A stretch of 64,000 bases of DNA from Theocolax elegans (lineage: Eukaryota; Arthropoda; Insecta; Hymenoptera; Cerocephalidae): positions 54,171,085 through 54,235,084 of the forward strand of contig CM047426.1 in assembly GCA_026168455.1 (NCBI GenBank), in the 5' to 3' direction. A model generated the notes under the pieces. That model did not search any database, had not been told where the DNA came from, and saw only the letters and a program-made list of their open reading frames with translations. Numbering within the stretch: the first letter of the stretch is position 1; every line of letters starts with the position of its first letter. This document shows positions 20,795 to 32,708 of this stretch, piece after piece. The position numbers and the translations under genes are program-made.

Positions 20795-23700
20795 ATGCCC
20801 TTCCAAGTAGCAGACGGATTGCAATACGATTGCATACTAGGAATTGATTTCAAGTGGAAAATAAATATGTGCATAAACTACGAGAACGACACCTGGTGGA
20901 CGAATAGAGGGATAATACATAAATTTTACCCCGAAGGCAACGATCCCAGTTGCATACCAGCCGTAGCCAGCATAGGAGGCCTTAAACGAGCCAGCCCAGA
21001 GCAAATACAAAGAGTGCACGATTTGCTAGACGAATTAATTCCCGAAACTCCCCAAACCCTAGGAACAACCAACCTAACCAGCCTTAGATTAGATGTCCAA
21101 GGAGCAGAGCCAATTCGCCAACCACGCCGCAAATATTCGCCAAGGATGCTTCAAGCAGGATACGAAGAAATAGATCGTATGCTGAAAGAAGACATTATTG
21201 AGCCATCGCAAAGCCCATGGTGTAGCTATCCTGTAATCGTGCCAAAGGCAAATGGCAAATATCGTTTCTGTATCGATTACAGATTAGTAAACGAAGTTAC
21301 AAAGAAGCTAGCCTACCCAATGCGCAATATGGATGACATTTTAGACCAATTGCGAGAAAGCCGACTTATTAGCAAACTGGATTTATCCCAAGCCTATCAC
21401 CAAGTTCTCCTAGCCCCTGAAAGCCGCGAAATAACTGCATTTGCCTTGCCCGGAAAAGGTCTATTCCACTTTAAGCGCGTACCCTATGGTTTAACGAATG
21501 CACCGGCCATGTTTCAACAGATAATGGATAAGTTAATTAAGCCAGAGTGGGAGCCACACGTGTTTGCATACCTGGATGATATAATTATCACAGCGAAAAC
21601 GTTCGAGGAACACATGAAATGGCTCAGAATAGTCCTAATAGCCCTTAGGAAAGCCAACTTGCAAATCAATCGCGAGAAGTCTGAATTTTGTTGCCCAGAA
21701 GTAACATATCTTGGGTACAAAATTAATGAATTTGGATTGCAGACTAATCAAGATAAGATTAAGCCAATCTTGGAGTATCCAGCGCCTAAAAATTTAAAAC
21801 AATTAAGACGTTTTAATGGTCTAGTCGGTTGGTACTCAAGATTTATAAAGGACCTAGCCAAATATCGAACGCCGCTAAATTACTTAATGAAGAAGGATGT
21901 AAGATGGCAATGGCACCAAACGCAGCAGGATGCATTTGAGAAGATCAAATTAGCCCTTACCCAAGCCCCAGTTTTAGCCCGCCCCGATTTTTCCCGTCCC
22001 TTTACGCTCCAAACAGACGCAAGTGACTACGCCATAGCAGGAGTGCTAACACAAGAGATCAACGGCGAAGAGCACCCTATCTATTATGTCAGCAGAACCT
22101 TGAGCAAAGCAGAGCGTAATTACACGGTCACAGAGAAAGAATGTTTAGCTGTTCTCTGGTCCGTGGAAAGGCTAAAGGGATATCTACAAGGTGACGAATT
22201 TACTGTTATCACGGATCATCATAGTCTTCTTTGGCTTAATAAATTAAAAGACCCTGCTGGCAGACTAGCGCGCTGGAGCACCATATTACAAAATTATAAC
22301 ATCAAGTTTGTGCACAGGAAAGGAGCTATGCATAAAGTTCCAGATGCATTATCTAGAGCATTTGAAGAAGCAGACGCCATAGCAGCAGCATTGACACTTA
22401 ATACCAACAATCCCTGGTACCAAGATAAACTCCGAGCCGTAGCCAAATTCCCTAACAAATACCCCGACCTTAGAATAGCCAATGATATATTATATGCCAA
22501 CCGCCCTAACCCCTTAGTAGACCCATTTATGCCCGATTTAGATGCATGGAAGATTGTATTGCCAGAAGCCGAACGCGAAAAAGCTTTATACGAAGCCCAT
22601 TATGTGCCACAAGCAGGTCATTTAGGCATTGATAAAACATATGCTAGACTAGCAACGTATTACTATTGGCCAGGCATGTACTTTGACACAAGTAACTACG
22701 TTAGAACTTGTCAAGAATGTCAGGCGCACAAAAGTAGCCAACAAGCACCGCCAGGCCTGATGGAAGGAAGAAACTTAAGCGAGCCATGGACGGTAGTTGC
22801 AGCCGACATTATGGGACCCAAGCCGCCGTCGAGACAAGGTTTTAAATATATCATCGTATTTGAAGATCTCTTCACAAGATACATAGAGATGAAACCTTTA
22901 CGACGAGCAGATGCGAAAAGCGTGCTACAAGCTTTTGACGAACTCATCATCAACAGATGGGGTTGTCCCAAGTACCTAGTTACGGACAATGGGACCGAGT
23001 TCGCCAATAGGACAGTCACAGACCGGTTAACGCAATACGGTATCACACAAACAACCATCCCACCTTATTTTGCACAAGCCAATCCAGTAGAGCAAGTTAA
23101 TAGGAATATCAAGCCAATGATTAACACATACCTTGAAGACGACCACCGAGATTGGGATAGACATCTCGGAGAGTTTAACTTTGCCCTTAATACAGTTGTT
23201 CATTCCTCTACAAAATATAGTCCTGCATTCCTTAACTTAGGTAGAAACCCCCATCCCGTAGCCCTGATAAGGAAACATATAGAAACCCCAAGCCAAATAC
23301 CAGCCCCAGAGACAGAGCAATGGGTAGAGCGTTTGCATAGACTCCCAAAAATCTATGATCTCGTTAAAAGACATATAGATTTAGCAACAGCCAGACAAGC
23401 TAGGTACTATAACAAAGGTAGACGAGATATAGAATATCAAATAGGCGATCTAGTTAGGTACCGAAATCGTATTTTAAGTTCAGCCGAGAATTATATAGCA
23501 GCGAAGCAAGCCCCTAAATTTATTGGACCTGCAAAAATAATCCGAGTATTTTCCCCTACAGTCTATTTAATAGAAGATATACAAACTAAACGTCAAATTA
23601 AAGTGCATATCACTGATTTAAAACGCCATATTCCCCCTCGCAATGTTCCAAATTTTCCTCCAATACAGCCTAAGAGTGACATCCCAATCCAACAGCCCAG

Positions 23701-23836
23701 ATATTCCCAAAATATCCAAAACAACCCATCCCCAAGCGTCCCTGTAGTTAAAAGAGGCCGTCCCAGGAAACAACAAACTATCGTGTTTGACCAGCAAAGT
23801 AGCCCTCAAAGAATGACATTAAGACCGCGTAAGTAA
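20795..23836 (+). CDS. pol: Pol: reverse transcriptase, RNase H, integrase (1013 aa from internal ATG)
   Basis: Domains in order: the protease end (ILGIDF), RT at about 115-290 with YRFCIDYR, LDLSQAYHQV and the catalytic YLDD at 259-262, RNase H from about 400 (D408 in LQTDASDYA, then TEKECLAVLW and TDHHSLLWL), then integrase. The integrase has an HHCC finger (H..GHLGIDK..C-x2-C), catalytic D671 (AADIMG), D731 (VTDNGTEF) and E766 (NPVEQVN), 35 residues between the last two, and a basic chromatin-type tail. RT copies the element RNA, RNase H removes it and integrase inserts the DNA. The ATG is only where the ORF reopens after the upstream stop; the natural product is a Gag-Pol fusion. All catalytic residues I looked for are present. 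Confidence 0.95.
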   Translation: MPFQVADGLQYDCILGIDFKWKINMCINYENDTWWTNRGIIHKFYPEGNDPSCIPAVASIGGLKRASPEQIQRVHDLLDELIPETPQTLGTTNLTSLRLDVQGAEPIRQPRRKYSPRMLQAGYEEIDRMLKEDIIEPSQSPWCSYPVIVPKANGKYRFCIDYRLVNEVTKKLAYPMRNMDDILDQLRESRLISKLDLSQAYHQVLLAPESREITAFALPGKGLFHFKRVPYGLTNAPAMFQQIMDKLIKPEWEPHVFAYLDDIIITAKTFEEHMKWLRIVLIALRKANLQINREKSEFCCPEVTYLGYKINEFGLQTNQDKIKPILEYPAPKNLKQLRRFNGLVGWYSRFIKDLAKYRTPLNYLMKKDVRWQWHQTQQDAFEKIKLALTQAPVLARPDFSRPFTLQTDASDYAIAGVLTQEINGEEHPIYYVSRTLSKAERNYTVTEKECLAVLWSVERLKGYLQGDEFTVITDHHSLLWLNKLKDPAGRLARWSTILQNYNIKFVHRKGAMHKVPDALSRAFEEADAIAAALTLNTNNPWYQDKLRAVAKFPNKYPDLRIANDILYANRPNPLVDPFMPDLDAWKIVLPEAEREKALYEAHYVPQAGHLGIDKTYARLATYYYWPGMYFDTSNYVRTCQECQAHKSSQQAPPGLMEGRNLSEPWTVVAADIMGPKPPSRQGFKYIIVFEDLFTRYIEMKPLRRADAKSVLQAFDELIINRWGCPKYLVTDNGTEFANRTVTDRLTQYGITQTTIPPYFAQANPVEQVNRNIKPMINTYLEDDHRDWDRHLGEFNFALNTVVHSSTKYSPAFLNLGRNPHPVALIRKHIETPSQIPAPETEQWVERLHRLPKIYDLVKRHIDLATARQARYYNKGRRDIEYQIGDLVRYRNRILSSAENYIAAKQAPKFIGPAKIIRVFSPTVYLIEDIQTKRQIKVHITDLKRHIPPRNVPNFPPIQPKSDIPIQQPRYSQNIQNNPSPSVPVVKRGRPRKQQTIVFDQQSSPQRMTLRPRK

Positions 23837-23910
23837 ATAAAGCAAAATGGTGAATCCCAAATAAGAACAAGCCGTAAGCAACAGGTTAGTGACCTACTGG
23901 AAATTTATAG

Positions 23911-24882
23911 ATGAATAGAGCAGGAGCAGCTGCATCAGTGCGGAGCAGAGGGCGAGGCAGAAGGCGGTTCGCCCAGCCCAAACCCAACATCTGCCCAATA
24001 GGGGAGGACCTGGACCAGGTCCTGGCCAGACTTGACCTGAGCCAACCACCCACTCCGCCACGCACCAACACCAGCAGTGAAGCAGCGGAAGAAACCCCGA
24101 AGGGCCGATCACCTTGCCCGGGGAAGCGAGGCTGCATCCGAGGAGGACGCCATTTGTGCGAGGACCCTCAATTCCTCGCACGAACGGAAGAAGCGGCGGC
24201 TCCAATAGCCGCACCAGCCAGCCGAACCAACCCAGCCAACTCTCCCACTACCACCCCAGCCAACTCTCCCACTACCACCCCAGCCAGTTCTCCCTTAAGC
24301 ACCCCAGCCACCGCCAATCCCCCTCCAATTCCCACCATTTACCCACCCATGTTTGATTTTTCCTTCCCTCCTCAGCCATTTATCACCCGCCCCATATATG
24401 ACCCCAACACAAACCTATACACCTATATCCACGTTCCCGTTAGCATCCCTCCCAAAGCCCCACTAATCCCCGACATTTCATCGATCCAAGCAGCCAAATA
24501 CCCCACAGCCTCCAAACCCTTCCCGCCACCACCAACAGCTACTCCCACCCCCCAGCCATTAATGTCCTTGCCCAGCCCCCAGCCAAACACCATTCCCTCC
24601 CTCCTAGATCTCCCATATGCACCCAAGACCTCACCCAGCCAGCGAGAAGAGCGCCCCCGCGATCTCAGGCTGATCCGTCGCCCACCGCCAGAAGAGTGTC
24701 GACCCTTCTGCTGGAATTGCGGTGGAAGAGGGCACAGCTGGAAGCAGTGTTCCTCGGTGCCCACTGTGTTCTGCCGCAATTGCGGAGATAAGGGAGTGAT
24801 GACCCGAACTTGCCCGAGGTGCAAAGACGGGTATAAGGCACTCCAAGACCACCGCCGAAGCAACCAAGGAGCACCCAAGTGA
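23911..24882 (+). CDS. ORF3: proline-rich zinc-knuckle protein in the env position, 323 aa
   Basis: This intact ORF sits between pol and the 3' LTR, where errantiviruses carry env, but it shows no signal peptide, membrane segment or fusion motif. The N-terminus is Arg/Gly-rich (VRSRGRGRRRF). The middle is strongly Pro/Ser/Thr-rich with an imperfect NSPTTTPA repeat. The C-terminus has a CCHC knuckle at C267-C280 (CWNCGGRGHSWKQC) and a second knuckle (CRNCGDKGVMTRTCPRC) in which Val takes the place of the His. That double design mirrors the Gag nucleocapsid tail of the same element. Inference: an RNA/DNA-binding accessory protein derived from a gag duplication. Pol ends 74 bp upstream, so ORF3 may use a spliced mRNA, although I saw no decisive splice sites. 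Confidence 0.8.
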   Translation: MNRAGAAASVRSRGRGRRRFAQPKPNICPIGEDLDQVLARLDLSQPPTPPRTNTSSEAAEETPKGRSPCPGKRGCIRGGRHLCEDPQFLARTEEAAAPIAAPASRTNPANSPTTTPANSPTTTPASSPLSTPATANPPPIPTIYPPMFDFSFPPQPFITRPIYDPNTNLYTYIHVPVSIPPKAPLIPDISSIQAAKYPTASKPFPPPPTATPTPQPLMSLPSPQPNTIPSLLDLPYAPKTSPSQREERPRDLRLIRRPPPEECRPFCWNCGGRGHSWKQCSSVPTVFCRNCGDKGVMTRTCPRCKDGYKALQDHRRSNQGAPK

Positions 24883-25666
24883 AATTGTTTTTTTTTCTTT
24901 TCTCCTGTCGCCACCCTTCTTGTACAGAAGTAAATAAATAATAAGCATAACATTTGTTTTTTTTTTAATCTTACCCCAATCGCAAGCAATTCCATCGTAA
25001 AATTTTTTTTTTATCCTCTGACCCTTTCTTCTCAGCTAAGAATGGATAAATGCAATATATAGCAAGTTTTTTTTCTCTTCCTAAAATTATTATTATTACT
25101 GCCAAAGAATGAGGCATTGTAAATAAGCAACAAGAAGGAATCGCATAAGCAGCATAATTCGCGAAAGAAACTTTAAGGCAAACAGGTATGTACAGAACTT
25201 ATTAAAAATTATTTTATTAATTTTCTTTATTATTATCTTGTATATAAAATGTATATTCAAGTATGAGTATAGATCTAGATGTAAGTATGCAAGTATGAAA
25301 GATTCGTAATCGCGAAAGAGCTCTTACTGCGAAAATTTTTTTTTTCCTTTACTTGTAAGGGTAAGCCAGTCGTCGTTAAATTAATTTATTACAATTAAGC
25401 AAATTTGTATTATTATTATTATTATTATTATTACACACAGCGTGCACTTAACACAGCTATTTCCAGCCAAGCAGCATACACAAAAACACCGAGATAAATA
25501 GCACGAGCTATTTATCAAGAGCGTTATTCAAATTGATTTTTTATTTCTTATAGTTGCCACTTGCGTACTCCACCCACCTTTCTAGCGCACCTCAATACAA
25601 TTATCATTTAATAGATAACAATTGTACTATTTTTAGATCAGTTACGTCTCCGCGTAACTTCAATTT
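24883..25666 (+). other. 3' untranslated region of the Gypsy element
   Basis: AT-rich with T runs and an (ATT)8-type microsatellite near 25410. No ORF. Confidence 0.7.
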
Positions 25667-25678
25667 GGTGGGGGGGAG
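25667..25678 (+). promoter_or_regulatory. Polypurine tract
   Basis: GGTGGGGGGGAG directly precedes the 3' LTR. It would prime plus-strand DNA synthesis. Confidence 0.85.
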
Positions 25679-26912
25679 TGTGACAATGCATTTAATGCAT
25701 GTCAAGTTAAGCGAGCTTATACCCTACCTAAAGCCTTACCGAACCCTAACTAAGCCTTATCGTACCCTACCTAAGCCTCACCGAACCCTACTAGCCTACA
25801 CACACACAGGGAAGCTGCATCACCGAGCACAAAGCAACAGCTCAGGAGTCTCCAGGAAGATCCAGAAGAAGCCCGAGTCCAAGTAATGCCAGGAAGTGGT
25901 GAGGAGAAGTCCTTCGCATCACACCTGGAGAAGCAGCGTAGCCAATCACCTCCCACAGCAGCCATCCAATTCAGCAAATAAACCTGTAAGATTACTGCTT
26001 ACAGTGTGCACCTTACAAAGGAAAAGGACAGGATCACAGCAGTTAAACAGCTATGTATAGGATGGGTGCAGAGGAGAGTTTAGGTGAGACAACAATACAT
26101 AAACCGAGTAGCCGTACGGTTTATAACTCACCCAGGTAAAACGCTGACTGCATTCCCGAGTCCTCGAGCCAGTGATCGCAAGAGAGAAGAAGGAGGCAGC
26201 CAATAACACCACGAAGAAGGCCGAACAGCTACGTCATCGTCGCCACCAACTCGCCGTCGTTGTTTACGTTCGTGCGCGGCAGACATCTTCGTTAAGCCGC
26301 ACGCGGCATAAGCCCGCGTACGCACGAAGTAGTCACGGCGCATGCGCGCAGCGACTCTCTCGCGTCGACGACGACGAGAGCTGAGAGCTCGTCCGACCGC
26401 CGATTCGGAACAATCGATCCCCTTGTTGACGACGTCCGTGAGAGAGCGATCGAGAGAAAGAGATAGCGAAGAGTGTGTGCCGCACGTGTGACAGCATCGC
26501 CAAAGGTTTGTGCGACCTAGTGCCAATATTAATAGCCGTTCCTTGCCTGTGTGTGTGTCGCGAACTCCCGTGTATCCTAGCTTCTTCCCTGTTATTATTA
26601 CTATAGCCTTGCTCGCCGCGTAAAATAGTGTACCCCAGCTTCTTCCCCTCCCCCCCCCCTTTCGCGCGCGAAGTAGCCGGCTTACAAGACGCGTGTTACA
26701 GCCGTGCCGTTCGCTTCTTATTTCGAATATTACAATATATAACCGCGTATATCCAATTGAACTTCCGTTTTAAGCGAATAGCGGATCGCTATAATTACTT
26801 GAACGTACGCGACTGGCACCCGCTGTGATTATTATAATATATTAATAAATTAATAATTTATTATCAAACCTAATTTGATCACTCGCACCCTGATCCCCAG
26901 TGCGACGTGACA
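25679..26912 (+). repeat. 3' LTR, 1234 bp
   Basis: Same length and ends as the 5' LTR. Differences seen lie at about 25866, 26080, 26174, 26184, 26236 and 26313. Confidence 0.95.
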
Positions 26913-26994
26913 ATCTTTATTTTAACATTTTTTTAATCGTTAATCTACTTTCTTAAGTTAGTAAGAGAATATTCAAAATTACCTCGTGATACAC

Positions 26995-27873
26995 CAAACG
27001 GTGGTGCAAGTATTATTTCATTTAAAAAGAATAAAAATGAGAAAAATATCTGTTTTATTACTTTTCCATAAATTAATTTTGCACAAATGAATATTATTAT
27101 AAAATTGTGTATTTTCTGCTGTAACTAAAAAAAAAAATAAATGAGTAAGATAGAATTTTTCAGAAAATATTAGTACATTCAGTTCGAAAAATATATTTAT
27201 TTTTGAAAAGCATTACTTGCCGATTCCATTTTGATTTCAGTACTTTCTATTGCGGAAACTTTCTACGAATTATGTACAACAATTTTAAAAGTGTGATTAA
27301 AATATACACCATACTTGACAATTGCATTTTGATTTCAGTACTTTCTAATAAAATAACTTCATTAGTATTATTCTATTGATAAATAAGTTATTATGTAATA
27401 TAGGTTTAGTTAAAATAAAAATATTGGAAAATTGTGATCGGACCGAACCCATACTTGCCAAAATGTACACCTTCTTGAAGGTGTTTTACAACATTAAACG
27501 TAAAGTTTTATAGTAATAAATATTTATAAAAATACTTGTCAATTTCATTTTGATTTCAGTACTTTCTATTGCAGAAACTATTTAGGAATTATGTACGTAG
27601 TTAATTTCTTAATAAAAAAATTTTGTTTTTATTGTAGTGCAACAAAATTTGCTTAAAAATTTGAAATGTTTAACTATTATATTTACATAGCAATTTTAAA
27701 AGTGTGATTAAAATATACACCATACTTGACAATTATTGCATTTTGATTTTTTAAACTGTAGAAACCATACTTGCGAATGTTGACACCTTCGTGGACGGTG
27801 TTTTATAAATTACTATTTAGAGACACAAATTGAACATTAAACATGTAATAATAACAAATAAATAAATTATTGA
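26995..27873 (-). mobile_element. Foldback element B, right arm
   Basis: It is the inverse of 13715-14592. It starts with CCAAACGGTGGTGCAAGTAT at the inner end and carries the same modules, including hairpins at 27467 and 27783. The two arms were originally about 1.1 kb apart; the gap is now 12.4 kb because of the LTR element. Confidence 0.85.
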
Positions 27874-28310
27874 ATTCAAAATACTTGTCGAATCCAGTTT
27901 GATTTCAGTCCTTTCAATTGCAGAAGCTTCTTATATAAAGTTTTTGTAATATAAAAAAATGTTTAATTAAAATTCAAAGAAATAGGAAAAACATGGGAGT
28001 AAGAATTAAAGTTATTAATTGGATAAATTTTATTTACACAAAAGAAATTATTCTTATCAAAAAAGTGAAATTCTGAGAAAAATTTAAAAACCGTGATCAG
28101 AAAACACCCATACTTATGCGGATTTATGCACCTTTTTGAAGGTTTTAAAGAAAATGGACTAATGTGGTATTTCTTTAATTTAACTACTGGATAAATATTT
28201 TATATAATATACATGTGTGTGAAAACATCAAAATGTGTGCTGATGGGAATTGAACCTTGTATCTAAGGATAGAAATACTCGATGATTTATAAGCTACTTT
28301 GAATAGTAAA
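27874..28310 (-). repeat. Further foldback modules and a tRNA-like remnant
   Basis: More copies of the module occur at 27880-27925 (AATACTTGTCGAATCCAGTT, GATTTCAGTCCTTTCAATTG), with a degraded hairpin near 28130 just before it ends. At about 28235-28305 the minus strand has a B-box-like AGGTTCAATTCCC. Confidence 0.5.
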
Positions 28311-28730
28311 TTTTGGTGAAATGTAAAATACAATTGATGCAATTTTTTTTACTATTAAATATATCATTTGTTATACCGTACTACTGCTCCATGTATATCT
28401 AATATTAAATTTTAATATTTTCTTACCAACTAGAAGTGAACAATTAGTATTTCAATTCAGTAGATGTGAACATTTCAAACTTTTTCCTTACAAATACATT
28501 ATTATTTTTATGCGTAGTAACATTATCGATGTGAAACATTTTTAATGTGTATATTTTTTTTTATTAAAGTTTTAAATAGTAATATATTATGATTATTTAA
28601 TTGTTTAATTTAAGCTTTTACATTCTAACATATTATAAACATCCCTTTTACTTAACATTGCTAAGAGAATAATCCTTTATGTATTTTAGTTCACGTTATG
28701 TATGTACGTATTTTAAATGTATAAAACATA

Positions 28731-31390
28731 TTAACGTAACTCGATCTAACGATTTGTTCACGATGTATTAAGTGAAAACTTTTATATATATTTTTAGAAA
28801 CTGTTTAATATAATCTATTCTCTTACAGAAATTACATTTTCATCCTAAGTATTTAAAAAACTTATCGTTTATTATATTAAATTTCTAACATCAAGTTTTA
28901 TGAATAGAAAGTATTTTGATATAACACCTTCTACGAAGGTGTGAGAATACGCAAGTATAATGATAGTTGATAACTGATAAAATAAATATTTTTATTTCTT
29001 ACTTCTATCTCTTTTTCTACTTAGAAAAACTTCAAATGTTCAACAACTTAAAATTTGGTATTAAAAAGTAGATAAATTGTTATTAAGAAGTTGTTTGAAT
29101 AGAAAGCACTGAAATGAAGCGGAATAACCGACAAGTATTTTGTACCACATTGTAAATCTAATATTTAACTTTAATTATTAAGAATAAGATCAAACCATAA
29201 GCACAGTATTCGCAAAAAGTTACTGCAATTGAAAGTACTGAAATCAAAATAAAATTGTCAAGTATTTTGCGCTACATAATAATAAATAAATGTATTAAAT
29301 TTTATTTACCAATCTATTTTTTGTGCCATAGCAGTCTTAAGGTTATATAATCAAATAAATTTTAATCAATGTATGTAATTAAAATAAATAAAATAATATA
29401 ACTTCATATGTAAAATTTTAGTAAAATTTATATGATAAATATGTAGTATTTATTTGCAATCTGTTTAATTATGTGTGCTAACAGTTTTTGAACCTAGAGT
29501 TAAAAATTCATGATATCTTATTTGCAACTAAAACTTATTTCGTAAACAATTCTAAGTGAGTAAATGTTGTCTAATAAAAGACGTGAGATTAGTTTTTTGA
29601 ATAGTAAATAAATTAAATAAAAATAAATACTTATATTTAAATTTTGTTATAGAAATGATTCGATAGAAATTACATTATTTTCTATAAAGTATATATCTTA
29701 ATAAGATATTTGGTATTCAAATAAACAGAAATCGTATCTATTGTCTAAAATAAAAAATTATTTCTACATTTCAAACTTCCATCAAGGAAGTGTCTTTTAT
29801 TTATTCTTATAAACTAGGAAATACTTGCGCCACCCGTCTGCTAAGTGCTTAAGGGCAGTCACTAGTGTTATTTTCACAAATTCGCCACCCAAGAATATGC
29901 GTGTATTAATGGCGCTGGTGTCAAGTGAGCTGAGTTCATATTCATCCACGCATATGCTTGGGTGGTGAAAAAAAAACGCGTGAATGAGTAAAAAACGCAT
30001 TTTATACCCACTGGTACATAAAATTACTTACACACTCGTCTTATTATTTATCACTTAATACATCGTGAACAAACTGTTAGATCGAGTTACGCTTATAAAT
30101 TTTAAAACAATAATTAACTTTTTATGACCTGTATACATATAATTATTTAATAAAAAATAATTAATAAAAATAAAAATGCTCTTATCAAATAAATTTCTCA
30201 CAACTTGGTAATTGTTGTAACCAAATTATAAAATTCAAATGAATTACAAAATTAAGAAATAGTGCCTGAAAACACTTAGCAGACGGGTGGCGCAAGTATT
30301 ATCCTAGTTTATAAGAATAAATAAAAGACACTTCCTTGATGGAAGTTTGAAATGTAGAAATAATTTTTAATTTTAGACAATAGATACGATTTCTGTTTAT
30401 TTGAATACCAAATATCTTATTAAGATATATACTTTATAGAAAATAATGTAATTTTTATCGAATCAAATCTATAATAAAATTTAAATATAAGTATTTATTT
30501 TTATTTAATTTATTTACTATTCAAAAAACTAATCTCACGTCTTTTATTAGACAACATTTACTCACTTAGAAATGTTTACGAAATAAGTTTTAGTTGCAAA
30601 TAAGATATCATGAATTTTTAACTCTAGTTTCAAAAACCGTTAGCACACATAATTAACCAGATTGCAAATAAATACTACACATTTATCATATAAATTTTAC
30701 TAAAATTTTACATATGAAGTTATATTATTTTATTTATTTTAATTACATACATTGATTAAAATTTATTTGATTATATAACCTTAAGACTGCTATGGCACAA
30801 AAAATAGATTGGTAAATAAAATTTAATACATTTATTTATTATTATGTAGCGCAAAATACTTGACAATTTTATTTTGATTTCAGTACTTTCAATTGCAGTA
30901 ACTTTTTGCGAATACTGTGCTTATGGTTTGATCTTATTCTTAATAATTAAAGTTAAATATTAGATTTACAATGTGGTACAAAATACTTGTCGGTTATTCC
31001 GCTTCATTTCAGTGCTTTCTATTCAAACAACTTCTTAATAACAATTTATCTACTTTTTAATACCAAATTTTAAGTTGTTGAACATTTGAAGTTTTTCTAA
31101 GTAGAAAAAGAGATAGAAGCAAGAAATAAAAATATTTATTTTATCAGTTATCAACTATCATTGTACTTGCGTATTCTCACACCTTCGTGGAAGGTGTTAT
31201 ATCAAAATACTTTCTATTCATAAAACTTGATGTTAGAAATTTAATATAATAAACGATAAGTTTTTTAAATACTTAGGATGAAAATGTAATTTCTGTAAGA
31301 GAATAGATTATATTAAACAGTTTCTAAAAATATATATAAAAGTTTTCACTTAATACATCGTGAACAAATCGTTAGATCGAGTTACGTTAA
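28731..31390. mobile_element. Foldback element C, 2.66-kb palindrome
   Basis: The arms 28731-29848 and 30273-31390 (about 1.12 kb each) are inverted copies at high identity around a 424-bp loop. The outer ends are TTAACGTAACTCGATCTAAC. The inner ends carry ATACTTGCGCCACCCGTCTG. The arms hold ACACCTTC..GAAGGTGT hairpins and ACTGAAAT..CAAGTATT modules. The loop (29849-30272) has a separate inverted pair, CACCCAAGAATATGCGTG with CACGCATATGCTTGGGTG, and a third copy of the outer-end word (30053-30095). No ORF encodes a recognisable transposase, so it is non-autonomous. Confidence 0.9.
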
Positions 31391-31696
31391 TAAAAACTTG
31401 TAATGTAGTAACTAAATAATCACAGCTTGGGATTTCTTATATGGCAAGGCAGAAAGCTTTTCATTAAGATTATTAACCAACACATCAAAAAATCATTCTT
31501 TTTCTCCTGATTTTTTTGGTAGGTAAAAATTTTTCTGTAAAGTGTACTACAGAAAATATGAAGTAATTCATACTAAATAGTATGTTAATACTATTATATT
31601 ATATGATATAAATTTGTTCTATTCGTCCACGCAGTTGGTTCAAAAGGAGGCGTTTTTATCGATTTTTAGTGAACTAACCATTTAATTTATTTAATT

Positions 31697-31735
31697 GGCG
31701 ACGTTTCGATGGAAGTCCTCCATCCTCATCAGGCT
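31697..31735 (-). ncRNA. Hammerhead-like motif, left Penelope arm
   Basis: The minus strand reads GCCTGATGAG, then a stem GATGGA/TCCATC with loop GGACT, then GAAACGTCGCC. It is the same design as at 3444 and 33707. There is one unpaired G before stem II and stem I is weak. Confidence 0.6.
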
Positions 31736-32015
31736 ATACCTTTATTGAAACAATCATTTGTTACACCAGCATTTTACAAGTTTGCATATATATATATCTA
31801 AATATAATTACTCACTATTTGGTCAAATTAATGCACATATGTGGCTTTTCTCATAATTTCCATAGTATTTCTAATGTGTCGCTCTATAATCAAAAGCAAA
31901 AGCAAGTAGCAAAACATCAGTGTTAAAATTTGCACAAAGATTGAGGTTATGTAACTTATTATACCTTTGTTCTCTGAATCGTACTTATATAACGTACATC
32001 ATAGAATTTATTTAA

Positions 32016-32058
<43 letters not shown>

Positions 32059-32708
32059 ATAGAACACACAACACCAATTAAGCAAAAAGCAGTCAATATC
32101 AATAAAATTTATCAGAAAACAAAATTTGCTAGTCATTATCACAGATAGTTGGTAAAGCTATAATTCAAATTTTTGCGACCCGTCATTATACACTTGTAGT
32201 GTGTGTCAATTTGACCGTATTCATGACATAGACGTGTAGCAAAAATTTGAATATTAATAAATCCTATACGAAATGTAATATCATTAATTAACATCAAACT
32301 TAAGTCAATAATATTAAAAAAATTTTTTTTTTTTATAAATACCACTAAAAAAATAATTAATGAACACGTAACCATATAAATATTATTATTTGTACTTTAA
32401 TATTTCTATAATTTAAAGTTATATTAACATTGATTCATTCATTATTGTCAATTACTGTTAAAAATTTTTTCTTAAAAATTAATAATAATTCAGTCTATAT
32501 TTATTGCACTTTGTTAAAATATATTTACCATTTACAAATTAAAAATTAAATTTTGATTTTTTCCCTATTTCAAATTTATGCGCGTATTAATCAGTAATCG
32601 ATTACAGCGCTGATTATAATACTTGTAATTAAATTTGAACTAATTGATCTACCATCTGTAGATAACTAGCATTATTTTTGAATTACGTTCAAGAAAGAAA
32701 GGAAATTA

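Larger units (their letters stand above)
15625..26912 (+). mobile_element. Ty3/Gypsy LTR retrotransposon, complete, 11.3 kb
   Basis: The element starts TG and ends CA, is flanked by a 4-bp duplication (ATCT at 15621-15624 and 26913-26916), and has two LTRs of equal length. Order: 5' LTR, tRNA-Lys-type primer site, 1.2-kb leader, gag, protease/RT/RNase H/integrase, a zinc-knuckle ORF3, polypurine tract, 3' LTR. I count about six differences between the LTRs (about 0.5%), so the insertion is young. Even so, gag is frame-shifted near 20390 and pol has an in-frame stop at 20687, so this copy is probably not autonomous. Confidence 0.95.

Noticed and set aside
28238..28250. Another hammerhead core (GCTGATGGG)
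   Set aside because: No GAAAC box or stem II nearby.
32139..32375. ORF beginning MVTCSLIIFLVVF, present in both Penelope arms
   Set aside because: Identical because the arms are inverted copies; AT-rich hydrophobic translation with no family and opposite direction to the GIY-YIG fragment.
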